Assembly: GCA_934565425.1 (NCBI GenBank)
Contig: CAKTHW010000085.1
Span: 1-6,430, forward strand
DNA: 6,430 nt
Direction: 5' to 3'
DNA from: an uncultured Oscillospiraceae bacterium
Lineage (GTDB): Bacteria; Bacillota; Clostridia; Oscillospirales; Oscillospiraceae
Below are positions 1-6,071 of this stretch, in pieces. The stretch's first letter is position 1. Each line of letters starts with the position of its first letter. A model generated the notes under the pieces. That model was not told where the DNA came from, ran no database searches, and worked only from the letters and a program-made list of their open reading frames with translations. The position numbers were made by a program, and so were the translations under genes.

Positions 1-208
1 TGGTTAGGGTCTCACGGCCTTCGTTGGCGATCTGGCCGCTCACCGGACGCTCCTCGGCAGACAGCTTGCCCATCTGCTTCAGCACGGAGGTCAGTTCGCC
101 TTTCTTGCCCAGGTACTTGACCCGGACGCTGTCCAGGGCGGCAGCGGCATTGCTGTCCGCAATGGCCTCTAGGGCCGCGGCCCTGATTTTCGCCAGTTGT
201 TCTTTCAT
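1..208 (-). CDS. pheS: Phenylalanine-tRNA ligase alpha subunit, N-terminal part (cut by window edge)
   Basis: The first 69 codons of PheS, the catalytic subunit of the cytoplasmic alpha2beta2 enzyme that charges tRNA-Phe. The reading frame begins at ATG 208-206 with MKEQLAKIRAAALEAIADSN and continues through VKYLGKKGELTSVLKQMGKL and SAEERPVSGQIANEGRE. This is the N-terminal coiled-coil region that precedes the catalytic domain in PheS; the YLGKKGELT stretch is characteristic of the family. An AGGAG ribosome binding site (223-219) lies 10 bases before the ATG. The catalytic domain, and presumably pheT behind it, lie outside the window to the left. The T-box leader directly upstream independently supports an aminoacyl-tRNA synthetase gene. 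The assignment is firm although only about a fifth of the protein is visible. Confidence 0.93.
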   Translation of the reverse strand, partial: MKEQLAKIRAAALEAIADSNAAAALDSVRVKYLGKKGELTSVLKQMGKLSAEERPVSGQIANEGRETLT

Positions 209-249
209 AACCACAAAGCTCCTCTCAAGCATGATCGATATTGTTCTGT

Positions 250-506
250 GCGCAGGCAATAAAAAAACCTTCCATCCCACAACAGGACGAAAGGAACCCC
301 TTCCGCGGTACCACCCGCATTTGCGTGTCTCTGCCACACGCACACTCACCATCCCAGTAACGGAGGATGACCCCGGCCGTGTCTTTCCCCACGGCAGCTC
401 CCGGGCGAACCAGACGCAGCTTGCCATCTCTGCTCTCAGCCGGTGACAGAGACTCTCTTGGGCAGGCCAAACCGCCATTTTCCCGTTCTTCGCTTTTTCC
501 TATACC
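250..506 (-). promoter_or_regulatory. T-box leader (tRNA-sensing riboswitch) of pheS, probably specific for tRNA-Phe
   Basis: Read on the minus strand, the leader holds the T-box signature GGGTGGTACCGCG at 316-304. Upstream parts fold as expected. The base of stem I pairs ATGGCGG (478-472) with CTGCCGT (397-391), and its distal arm pairs TCTCTG (452-447) with CAGAGA (432-427). Stem II pairs CATCC (369-365) with GGATG (354-350). Stem III pairs TGCGTGT (342-336) with ACACGCA (328-322). A TTC triplet at 409-407, on the 3' side of stem I just above its base, is the likely specifier codon (Phe). In this family uncharged tRNA pairs with the specifier and the T-box sequence, stabilises an antiterminator and lets transcription enter the synthetase gene. 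Phe specificity rests on the triplet and the downstream gene; the specifier position is inferred from hand-drawn pairing. Confidence 0.93.
261..294 (-). terminator. Regulated intrinsic terminator of the T-box leader
   Basis: On the minus strand CCTTTCGTCC (294-285) pairs over ten positions, including G-T wobbles, with GGATGGAAGG (277-268), and seven T follow at 267-261. It comes directly after the T-box sequence, so it competes with the antiterminator, as expected for control by uncharged tRNA. Confidence 0.9.
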
Positions 507-512
507 TTAAAA

Positions 513-541
513 TTTATAGCACAAAAAGGGGGAAAGCGCAA
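513..541 (-). promoter_or_regulatory. Probable sigma-A promoter of the pheS T-box transcript
   Basis: On the minus strand TTGCGC (541-536) and TATAAA (518-513) are separated by 17 bases. Initiation about seven bases downstream, near 506, would place the whole T-box leader in the transcript. The -10 box is good and the -35 box only moderate. Confidence 0.6.
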
Positions 542-598
542 GAGGGAAATGAAAAAAACAAACAGGCCGAAGAGAAATGAATTTTGGCGGGGAAAAAA

Positions 599-627
599 TT
601 GCATTTTGCCGGAGAAGCTGGTACAAT
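599..627 (+). promoter_or_regulatory. Probable sigma-A promoter of the nnr operon
   Basis: TTGCAT (599-604) and TACAAT (622-627) are separated by exactly 17 bases. Initiation would fall near 634, about 35 bases before the nnr ATG. This also argues against translation starting at the upstream in-frame ATG at 549, which would lie before the transcript start. Confidence 0.75.
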
Positions 628-668
628 GGACCCAAAGCCAACGACAGCGACGAAAGGAGTGGAAACCC

Positions 669-2213
669 ATGCGAACAGGAACAGCGGAGCAGCTGCACTG
701 GCTGGATCAGACCACCATCAACGGGGATCTGGAGACCGGTCTGCTGCTCATGGAGCGGGCGTCCCGGGGGCTGACCGACGTGGCCTTGCAGTACCTGGAG
801 ACCGAGGCGGAGGAGGGCGAGCTGCCCTGGGCCGCGGTCTTCTGCGGCACCGGCAACAACGGCGGCGACGGCGTGGCCTGCGCTCGAATGCTCCACGAGG
901 CTGGGGTGAAGGTACGGGCGTTTTTGGTGGGGAAACGGGAGAAAATGACCCCGGATTCCAAAGCCAACGAACAGCGCCTCAACGCCTGCGGCGTCCAGCT
1001 GGAGGATTTCGACCCGGAGGACACGGATCAGCATCTGTTCACCTGCGCCGCCCACGTGGTCATCGACGCCCTCTTCGGCATCGGCCTGGGGCGTGACCTG
1101 GCGGGGGACGTGGTGGCGGCAGTGGATTGGATCAACGAGAGCGACGGCATCGTCATTGCCGCCGACATCCCCTCCGGCGTCCAGGCCAACACCGGCTGCA
1201 TCCTGGGCACCGCCGTGCAGGCGGACGCCACCGTGACTTTCACCATGGCCAAGCCCGGCCACATCATCGGCGACGGCGGACTGTGTACCGGCGCGCTTTA
1301 TATTGTAGACATCGGCCTGGACCCCATCCTGGTGGACAGCCTGAACTACCCGGTGACCATCCTGGAGGAGGACACGGTGCGGAAGCTGCTCCCCCAGCGC
1401 CCCAGGGACGGCCACAAAGGCACCTTCGGCAAGGTCCTCCTGCTGGCCGGCAGCAAGCCCTATCCCGGCGCCCCCATCATGGCTTCCCACACCGCCACCC
1501 ACAGCGGTGCGGGTCTGGTCTTTTTGGGCATTCCGGAGACGATTTATCCCATCACCGCTCTGAAATGCGTGGAGGAGATGCCGGTAGCCCTGCCCGATGA
1601 ACAGGGCGCATTAGGGGAAGCCTCCGTGCCGGTGATTTTGGAAAAGCTCGCTGAGATGCAGGCCGCCCTTATCGGCCCGGGCCTTGGCAAGCTGCCCCAG
1701 ACCCAGGAGGTGGTGAAGCAGGTGCTGAAACGCTGCGCCTGCCCCGTGGTCTTGGACGCCGACGGCATAAACGCCATCGCCGGGCATATGGATGTATTGG
1801 ACAGCCGAAGCGCTCCCACCGTCCTGACGCCCCACGATGGAGAATTCCACACCCTCACCGGGCAGTGGCCGGGGAAGGATCGCTTGAGTACAGCTTTGGA
1901 CTTTGCCAAAGCCCATCACTGCGTTTTGGTCTTGAAAGGACACCGCACCATCGTGGCCGGCCCCGATGGCAAAGCCTACCTGAACACCACCGGCAACGAC
2001 GGCCTGGCCAAGGGCGGCAGTGGTGACGTGCTGGCCGGTCTCATCACCTCCTTCCTGGCACAGGGCATGGACGCTCTGGAGGCGGCAGCTGCCGCCGTGT
2101 GGATCCATGGCAAGGCCGGGGACTTGATGGCGGAACAGTATGGCCGCCGGGGGATGACGGCCAGCAACGTGATGTTGGAAGGCATCCCTGCTGTACTCAA
2201 AGAGCTGGAATAA
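669..2213 (+). CDS. nnr: Bifunctional NAD(P)H-hydrate repair enzyme Nnr (epimerase + ADP-dependent dehydratase)
   Basis: A 514-residue fusion that restores hydrated, damaged NADH and NADPH in the cytoplasm. The N-terminal YjeF_N domain (about 1-220) interconverts the R and S hydrates; it shows GTGNNGGDG at 60-68, DALFGIGLGR at 133-142 and DIPSG at 166-170. The C-terminal ribokinase-like domain (about 235-514) dehydrates the S form using ADP; it shows GTFGKVLLLAGS from 251, GPGLG at 336-340, LDADGIN at 362-368, LTPHDGEF at 386-393 and NDGLAKGGSGDVLAG at 443-457, with D453 in the catalytic position of GSGD. The length is usual for the fused form. ATG 669 is chosen because GAAAGGAG (652-659) precedes it and the promoter lies at 599-627; an in-frame ATG at 549 precedes the promoter. 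It is the first gene of an operon with the lipoprotein and alr. All expected motifs are present. Confidence 0.95.
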   Translation: MRTGTAEQLHWLDQTTINGDLETGLLLMERASRGLTDVALQYLETEAEEGELPWAAVFCGTGNNGGDGVACARMLHEAGVKVRAFLVGKREKMTPDSKANEQRLNACGVQLEDFDPEDTDQHLFTCAAHVVIDALFGIGLGRDLAGDVVAAVDWINESDGIVIAADIPSGVQANTGCILGTAVQADATVTFTMAKPGHIIGDGGLCTGALYIVDIGLDPILVDSLNYPVTILEEDTVRKLLPQRPRDGHKGTFGKVLLLAGSKPYPGAPIMASHTATHSGAGLVFLGIPETIYPITALKCVEEMPVALPDEQGALGEASVPVILEKLAEMQAALIGPGLGKLPQTQEVVKQVLKRCACPVVLDADGINAIAGHMDVLDSRSAPTVLTPHDGEFHTLTGQWPGKDRLSTALDFAKAHHCVLVLKGHRTIVAGPDGKAYLNTTGNDGLAKGGSGDVLAGLITSFLAQGMDALEAAAAAVWIHGKAGDLMAEQYGRRGMTASNVMLEGIPAVLKELE

Positions 2214-2234
2214 CGCTGTTTGAGGGGGAGTTCC

Positions 2235-2861
2235 ATGAAAACGTGGCGTCGGAGCCTGCTATTGTTGACCGTAACCAGCGCCCTCCTGCTGACCGGCTGC
2301 ACCGGCGGCGGGAGCAGTGCCAAGAGCAAGCTGGAGGCAGCCCAATCGGTGTACCGCACCATGTCCGGCTGCACCGCCCAGGCGGAGATCACCGCCGACT
2401 ACGGCCAGCGGGTCTACGGATACACCGTGGACCTGACGGTCCAGGGCGGCAGCGGCGTGATGACGGTGAAGGAGCCGGAGAACCTGGCGGGCACCGTCCT
2501 GACCTGGTCGGACGGGGAGACCAAATTGGCCTTCGACGGCACCGAGCTGGACACCGGCGCTCTGTCCAATAGCGGTCTCTCTCCGGCGGACGCCATGCCG
2601 ACGATTTTGACCGCCTGCCAGGGCGGGGAGATCGTGGACTGCTGCATGGAAGAGCAGGAGAGCGCCCAGGTGCTCCACGGCACCTTGGACTTGGACGGCG
2701 ACCAGGGCGGGCAGATCCAGTGCTGGTTCCAGCCGGACAGCTACGGCCTCCTGCGGGCGGAGCTTTCCCAAGATGGGGTGACGGTGGTCACCATGAAATT
2801 TTCTGATTTTTCCTTCACCTTCCCGGAAGGTGGAGTGGAAGACAGCGGGGGAAGTCAGTGA
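2235..2861 (+). CDS. LolA-fold lipoprotein of the GerS/YdcC type
   Basis: A 208-residue predicted lipoprotein. The start ATG at 2235 follows a strong GAGGGGGAG site, whereas a TTG at 2220 in the same frame has no such site. The N-terminus has a basic start (MKTWRR), a hydrophobic stretch and the lipobox LLTGC, with lipidation expected at Cys22. The mature part is rich in short beta-like segments alternating with turns (for example TADYGQRVYGYTVDLTVQGG and QCWFQPDSYGLLRAEL), consistent with a LolA-like outer-face lipoprotein. Its place just before alr matches gerS beside alr2 in Clostridioides difficile and ydcC before alr in Bacillus subtilis. GerS is needed for cortex hydrolysis in germination. 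The lipoprotein call is firm. Relation to GerS/YdcC rests on context and general sequence character, and no specific function is shown. It lies 21 bases behind nnr. Confidence 0.72.
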   Translation: MKTWRRSLLLLTVTSALLLTGCTGGGSSAKSKLEAAQSVYRTMSGCTAQAEITADYGQRVYGYTVDLTVQGGSGVMTVKEPENLAGTVLTWSDGETKLAFDGTELDTGALSNSGLSPADAMPTILTACQGGEIVDCCMEEQESAQVLHGTLDLDGDQGGQIQCWFQPDSYGLLRAELSQDGVTVVTMKFSDFSFTFPEGGVEDSGGSQ

Positions 2862-2915
2862 AAATGTGCTGAAAACCCCACGCTGAGCCTGATTTGAGAG
2901 ATAAAAAGGAAGCGA

Positions 2916-4041
2916 ATGAACATGACAAAAGAGACTAGAAGAACCTGGGCAGAGATCCATCTCGATCGCCTGGCACACAACTACCGCCTCCTGCGGGAGC
3001 GTGCGCCCCACAGCAAATTCGTCGGCCTGGTCAAGGCCAACGCCTACGGTCACGGTGCCGTGCCGGTGGCCAAGAAGCTGGAAGCCCTGGGGGCGGACTA
3101 CCTGGCCGTGGCCTGCCTGGACGAGGCGGAACAGCTCCGGGATGCCGGCATCAAGTGCCCCATCCTGGTGCTGGGCTATACGCCGGTGGAGTACACCAAC
3201 GAGCTGATCGAGAACGACATCACCCAGACCGTCTACAGCTTGGAGGTGGCCAAAGGCTTCTCTGACGCCGCCGTGAAGCTGGGCAAAAAGCTCCGCTGCC
3301 ACCTGAAGGCGGACACCGGCATGAGCCGTCCTCTGTACCCTGGAGAACCTGGACGCCGCCGCAGACGAGCTGGAGGCTATGTACAAACAGCCCGGCTTGG
3401 AAGTGGAGGGTCTGTTCCAGCACTTCGCCGACGCCGACACCTGCCCGGAATACTCCCTCATGCAGATCGAGCGCTACAACGCCATCCTCCACGCCCTGGA
3501 GGAACGGGGCTGCACCTTTAAACTCCGCCACTGCTGCGCCGGTGCCGCCACCTTGAACTATCCCCAGGCACACTACGACATGATCCGCCCGGGCATCCTG
3601 CTCTACGGCTATTCTCCCGACCACGCCTGCGACGGCATGATCGACGTCAAGCCGGTCATGGAGGTCAAGAGCCGCATCGGCTCCGTGAAGAAGCTGCCCA
3701 AGGGCACCTGCATCTCCTACGGCCGCACCTACACCCTGGAACGGGACAGCGTAGTAGCCGCCGTGCCCATCGGCTACGCCGACGGCCTGAACCGCCTGCT
3801 CTCCAACCGCCAGGAATTTATCCTCCACGGCCAGCGGGTGCGTCAGATCGGCCGGGTCTGCATGGATATGTGCATGATCGATGTCACCGATATCCCCGAC
3901 GTGAAGATCGGTGACGTGGTCACCATCTTCGGCGAAGAGGGTCTCCTCCAGGAGAAGGCAGACACCGTGGGCACCATCACCTACGAGATGATGTGCGCCG
4001 TGGCGCCGCGTGTGACGCGGGTCTATCTGGACGAAGAATAA
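2916..4041 (+). pseudogene. alr: Alanine racemase gene with an internal frameshift
   Basis: Alr is a PLP enzyme that converts L- to D-alanine for peptidoglycan. ATG 2916 follows AAGGAAG; a second ATG at 2922 is a possible alternative. The first frame carries the PLP-lysine motif VKANAYGHG (K40) and HLKADTGMSR (131-138, including the lysine carbamylated in the family). After R138 (codon 3327-3329) alanine racemase sequence jumps to the +1 frame at 3331 and runs on as LCTLENLDAAADELEAMYKQ. It continues through GLFQHFADADTCPEYS, RHCCAGAATLNYP, IRPGILLYG, the catalytic-tyrosine region CISYGRTY, IGYADG and RVCMDMCMID to the stop at 4039-4041. Unrepaired, translation would stop at 3521 with 63 foreign residues. 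The usual Leu-Gly-Phe after TGMSR is missing. Loss of 8 bases at about 3330 explains both this and the frame change, and restores a normal 377-residue length. Either a real mutation or a sequence error. Confidence 0.92.
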
Positions 4042-4056
4042 AATTTAAAATGTGCA

Positions 4057-4086
4057 AAAAGCGACCTGCTCCGGCGGGTCGCTTTT
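4057..4086 (+). terminator. Intrinsic terminator after alr
   Basis: AAAAGCGACC (4057-4066) pairs perfectly with GGTCGCTTTT (4077-4086). The stem can extend inward by three pairs to a TCCG tetraloop. The T run follows directly, and the hairpin begins 15 bases after the alr stop. It separates mazF from the upstream operon unless readthrough occurs. The A run on the other side would also allow some termination on the minus strand. Confidence 0.85.
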
Positions 4087-4252
4087 CTGTTGGCGCTGGA
4101 ACGCCGTCGCATCCTGTCGCATAGGCTACTGCGGGGGCATAAGTACGGAAGGTGACCCGGACCCGTATAAATTCCTCAGGCTGGTGGGAAAATAACCGTG
4201 ACCCGCAGCGGAAGAGCGGCGGGTACTATTACGAATCACGGAGCGTGAAATT
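4087..4252 (+). other. Noncoding gap between the alr terminator and mazF; no antitoxin gene recognised
   Basis: This 166-base gap is where mazE would be expected. No frame gives a credible AbrB- or ribbon-helix-helix-like protein with a ribosome binding site. A small hairpin pairs ACCCGC (4201-4206) with GCGGGT (4219-4224). TATAAA occurs at 4166-4171 but lacks a -35 box at a suitable distance. The source of the mazF transcript is therefore unclear: readthrough past 4086 or a weak, atypical promoter here. Confidence 0.5.
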
Positions 4253-4621
4253 GTGGATACCAGTGTCAGACGAGGAGATATTTTTTATGCCGACCTCAGC
4301 CCCGTGGTGGGCAGCGAGCAGGGCGGCGTCCGGCCGGTGCTCATCATCCAGAACGACATGGGCAACCGGCACAGCCCCACGGTGATCGCTGCGGCGATTA
4401 CATCCCAGCTCAACAAGGCCAAGCTGCCCACCCACATCGAACTGTTAGACCCCCACTGCGGTCTCACCAAGGATTCCGTGGTGCTCCTGGAGCAGATCCG
4501 CACGTTGGACAAACGACGCCTCCGGGAGCGGATGGGACGGCTGGACGAGGAGAAGATGGCCCAGGTGGACACCGCCATCGCCGTCAGCTTCGGCCTCCGT
4601 TCCCGCACCAGGGAGGTCTGA
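4253..4621 (+). CDS. mazF: MazF/PemK-family mRNA interferase toxin
   Basis: A 122-residue protein very close in pattern to Bacillus MazF (NdoA), a sequence-specific endoribonuclease that cleaves mRNA at short single-stranded motifs. Visible blocks are [20 protein letters not shown] (6-25), [31 protein letters not shown] and [14 protein letters not shown]27 and T50 align with the catalytic Arg25 and Thr48 of the Bacillus enzyme, so the active site looks intact. The start is GTG 4253; GGAG (4240-4243) sits nine bases upstream and no in-frame ATG precedes the conserved RRGD. The gene lies downstream of alr, as in many Bacillota, but is separated by a terminator, and no mazE is recognisable immediately upstream. 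The family call is firm; whether it acts as a toxin with an unlinked or unrecognised antitoxin cannot be read here. Confidence 0.95.
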   Translation: MDTSVRRGDIFYADLSPVVGSEQGGVRPVLIIQNDMGNRHSPTVIAAAITSQLNKAKLPTHIELLDPHCGLTKDSVVLLEQIRTLDKRRLRERMGRLDEEKMAQVDTAIAVSFGLRSRTREV

Positions 4622-4649
4622 GTCGGCAGACTCATATTCTCAATTGAAG

Positions 4650-4679
4650 CAGCGACGCTTGACCTGTCAGGCGTCGCTG
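4650..4679 (+). terminator. Probable terminator of mazF
   Basis: CAGCGACGC (4650-4658) pairs perfectly with GCGTCGCTG (4671-4679) around a 12-base loop, 28 bases after the mazF stop. The following TTGTC is only weakly T-rich, so its efficiency is uncertain. Confidence 0.6.
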
Positions 4680-4696
4680 TTGTCATGCAGACATAG

Positions 4697-4727
4697 CAAA
4701 ACAGACGCAGCAAAGCACTGCGTCTGT
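4697..4727 (-). terminator. Probable terminator of the minus-strand lipoprotein gene
   Basis: A perfect 10-pair inverted repeat has arms ACAGACGCAG (4701-4710) and CTGCGTCTGT (4718-4727) with a 7-base loop. On the minus strand it is followed by TTTTGC, giving a terminator about 20 bases after the stop of the gene ending at 4747. On the plus strand the A run precedes the stem, so the orientation favours the minus strand. Confidence 0.75.
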
Positions 4728-4746
4728 CCTACCGTCGCCCAAGCGC

Positions 4747-5169
4747 TTATTTCGTGGTGCCCTTGGTGGTGGTCTTGGTGTTGCTGTTGGTCGTGGTCTT
4801 GGTGTTGGTGTTGTCGTCACCGTTGACCACATCCTTAGCGCCCTCGGCCACGCCCTCGACTGCGTCCGCCGCACCGTCTACCACGTCATCGGCTGCGTCC
4901 ACCACGTTGTCCGCCGCGCTCTTCACGTCGTCGCCCACGCCCTTGGTGTCCGTCTTCACGTTGTCCTTGGTGGTGGTCGTGGTGGTCTTGTCGGTGGTGG
5001 CATCCGTCTTGCCGTTGGAGGTGACGGAGCCGTCCTCATCCGCCTGGTAACCGCTGCTGGTGGGGTTGTTGTTGGCGGTGTCCTTGTCGGTCACGGTGTT
5101 GTCGTTGCCGCAGCCGGCCAGGGTCGTCAGGGACAGGACCAGCATCAGTGCTAGTAACGTACGTTTCAT
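4747..5169 (-). CDS. Small low-complexity lipoprotein, Thr/Lys/Asp/Ala-rich
   Basis: A 140-residue predicted lipoprotein of unknown function. ATG 5169-5167 is chosen because GGAGG (5181-5177) lies seven bases upstream and a textbook signal peptide follows: MKRT, a leucine-rich core and the lipobox LAGC with Cys20. The mature protein has almost no globular character. Residues about 21-75 are hydrophilic and rich in Asn, Asp and Thr, ending in a run of Thr with Lys. The middle holds near-heptad units of the form AADxVxD (AADNVVD, AADDVVD, AADAVEG, AKDVVNG) and could form an amphipathic helix. The tail repeats NTKTTT and ends KGTTK. The repeated Ala/Asp/Val units recall LEA-like or surface-spacer proteins, but that is resemblance only. 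It is divergent from the PerR-type gene and ends against mazF. The gene call is sound; the role is unknown. Confidence 0.82.
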   Translation of the reverse strand: MKRTLLALMLVLSLTTLAGCGNDNTVTDKDTANNNPTSSGYQADEDGSVTSNGKTDATTDKTTTTTTKDNVKTDTKGVGDDVKSAADNVVDAADDVVDGAADAVEGVAEGAKDVVNGDDNTNTKTTTNSNTKTTTKGTTK

Positions 5170-5193
5170 AGTGATTCCTCCGTTCAAATCGGT

Positions 5194-5207
5194 TTGTCTC
5201 CAGACAA
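5194..5207. repeat. Short inverted repeat in the 5' region of the lipoprotein gene
   Basis: TTGTCT and AGACAA form a perfect 6-base inverted repeat around CC. It lies about 25 bases before the lipoprotein ATG and about 60 bases before the perR-like -35 box. The two-base spacer makes an RNA hairpin unlikely to use every pair, so a dimeric regulator site is as plausible. It could also be chance. Confidence 0.35.
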
Positions 5208-5265
5208 CTAGAGTATGTGCGCTTTTGCAGGAAATACCCGTCCAAATGTTGGAAGAAAAAAGTGG

Positions 5266-5293
5266 TTGCATTTGGGGGAAAACGTGCTATAAT
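5266..5293 (+). promoter_or_regulatory. Probable sigma-A promoter of the perR-like/TSCPD unit
   Basis: TTGCAT (5266-5271) is followed after 16 bases by a consensus TATAAT (5288-5293). The start would fall near 5300, leaving a leader of about 27 bases before the ATG at 5327, which has AGAGGTGAG just upstream. The direct repeat AATCA-AG-AATCA (about 5296-5307) lies at the expected start site. Confidence 0.78.
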
Positions 5294-5326
5294 TTAATCA
5301 AGAATCATTACTGTTAGAGGTGAGAT

Positions 5327-5728
5327 ATGATACAACGCCGCTATTCCCGTCAGCGAGAGCTGATCTATAATTGTGTACGCAACACCACCGAACATCCCAC
5401 GGCAGACATGGTATACCGCTGGCTGCTGCCGGACAACCCCAACCTGAGCCGCGGGACGGTGTACCGAAATTTGAAGCTGCTGGCGGAGGAGGGCAAACTG
5501 AAACTCCTCCACTTCCCAGTAGAGCGCTACGACGCCCAGACCATGGAGCATCCCCATTTCTATTGTACCCAGTGCGGCTGCGTGTCCGACCTGGACTTGC
5601 AGTACGACGGGCAGCTGGATCAGCGGGCGGAAGCGGAGTGCGGGGTGACCGTGGAATGGCATGATCTGGTCTTTTACGGAACCTGCCAACTGTGCATGCT
5701 GGAAGGGAAGGAACCGACAGAAGGATAA
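5327..5728 (+). CDS. Fur-family transcriptional regulator, PerR type
   Basis: A 133-residue cytoplasmic repressor of the Fur family. The winged-helix DNA-binding domain occupies about 1-65, with HPTADMVYRWL at 23-33 and the recognition helix in LSRGTVYRNLKLLAEEG at 40-56. The dimerisation domain has both structural zinc pairs, C80-C83 and C120-C123. Compared with Bacillus subtilis PerR (ligands His37, Asp85, His91, His93, Asp104) this protein has H23, D69 in RYD, H75 and H77 in EHPH, and D88 in VSD. The aspartate at the last position favours PerR over Fur and fits peroxide sensing by metal-catalysed histidine oxidation. The N-terminus is about 14 residues shorter than in Bacillus PerR. It is followed after 21 bases by the TSCPD gene, so the two are probably co-transcribed. 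Family membership is firm; PerR rather than another subgroup is likely but inferred. Confidence 0.92.
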   Translation: MIQRRYSRQRELIYNCVRNTTEHPTADMVYRWLLPDNPNLSRGTVYRNLKLLAEEGKLKLLHFPVERYDAQTMEHPHFYCTQCGCVSDLDLQYDGQLDQRAEAECGVTVEWHDLVFYGTCQLCMLEGKEPTEG

Positions 5729-5749
5729 GAACGAAAGGAAGCGTTTGAT

Positions 5750-6004
5750 ATGAGCAAGACTTATCAGTATCGCCCTCAGGGCGTCTGTTCTCAGCTGATG
5801 GAGATCACCGTCAACGACGGCATCCTGGAGGATGTGCAGGTGCTGGGCGGCTGCAGCGGCAACCTGCAGGGCATCGCCTCCCTGGTCCGTGGGATGAAGG
5901 TAGAGGACGTCATCCAGCGCCTGGACGGCATCCGCTGCGGACGCAAGGCCACTTCCTGCCCCGACCAGCTGGCGCAGGCACTGAAGGCACTGCCCAAAGA
6001 GTAA
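5750..6004 (+). CDS. Small TSCPD-domain protein (TIGR03905-like)
   Basis: An 84-residue protein that is essentially a single TSCPD domain. The name-giving motif ATSCPDQLA is at 67-75, preceded by GVCSQLMEIT, VLGGCSGNLQGIASLVRGM and IRCGRK. Four cysteines (13, 35, 63, 70) sit in the conserved blocks and could bind a metal or take part in redox chemistry. Related domains occur at the C-terminus of some adenosylcobalamin-dependent ribonucleotide reductases, and stand-alone versions are common in Clostridia; their function is not established. AAAGGAAG (5734-5741) precedes ATG 5750. The gene lies 21 bases behind the PerR-like regulator and ends in a strong terminator, so it is probably controlled with it. 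Length and motif order match the stand-alone family; the biochemical role is unknown. Confidence 0.9.
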   Translation: MSKTYQYRPQGVCSQLMEITVNDGILEDVQVLGGCSGNLQGIASLVRGMKVEDVIQRLDGIRCGRKATSCPDQLAQALKALPKE

Positions 6005-6026
6005 AAACACATTTTGCAAGAACGGG

Positions 6027-6060
6027 AGACCGGTGCGGCAAATTGCCGCACCGGTCTTTT
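6027..6060 (+). terminator. Strong intrinsic terminator after the TSCPD gene
   Basis: AGACCGGTGCGGCA (6027-6040) pairs over 14 positions with TGCCGCACCGGTCT (6044-6057) and runs into TTTT, 22 bases after the stop codon. It closes the two-gene unit. Confidence 0.93.
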
Positions 6061-6071
6061 GCGCAGCTTCG

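Noticed and set aside
225..470. Small minus-strand open frame before pheS that could be taken for a leader peptide.
   Set aside because: It runs through the T-box stems and terminator, whose RNA structure explains the sequence; no ribosome binding site was seen.
549..668. A 40-codon N-terminal extension of nnr from an ATG at 549.
   Set aside because: A good promoter lies at 599-627, inside the extension. The ATG at 669 has a proper ribosome binding site, and the extension is basic and unlike the family.
507..1502. Long open frame on the minus strand opposite nnr.
   Set aside because: It is antisense to a gene with all its motifs in place, has no recognisable domain, and is a product of GC-rich third positions.
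2259..3461. A 400-codon open frame on the minus strand opposite the lipoprotein and alr.
   Set aside because: Low-complexity antisense translation covering two recognisable plus-strand genes; no ribosome binding site or family motif.
4152..4385. Possible small gene before and overlapping mazF (GTG start) considered as an antitoxin.
   Set aside because: It overlaps mazF by more than 130 bases in another frame, lacks a good ribosome binding site and does not resemble MazE.
5288..5302. A PerR box (TTATAAT-N-ATTATAA) over the perR-like promoter for autoregulation.
   Set aside because: Only the half that coincides with the TATAAT box matches; the other half has mostly mismatches.
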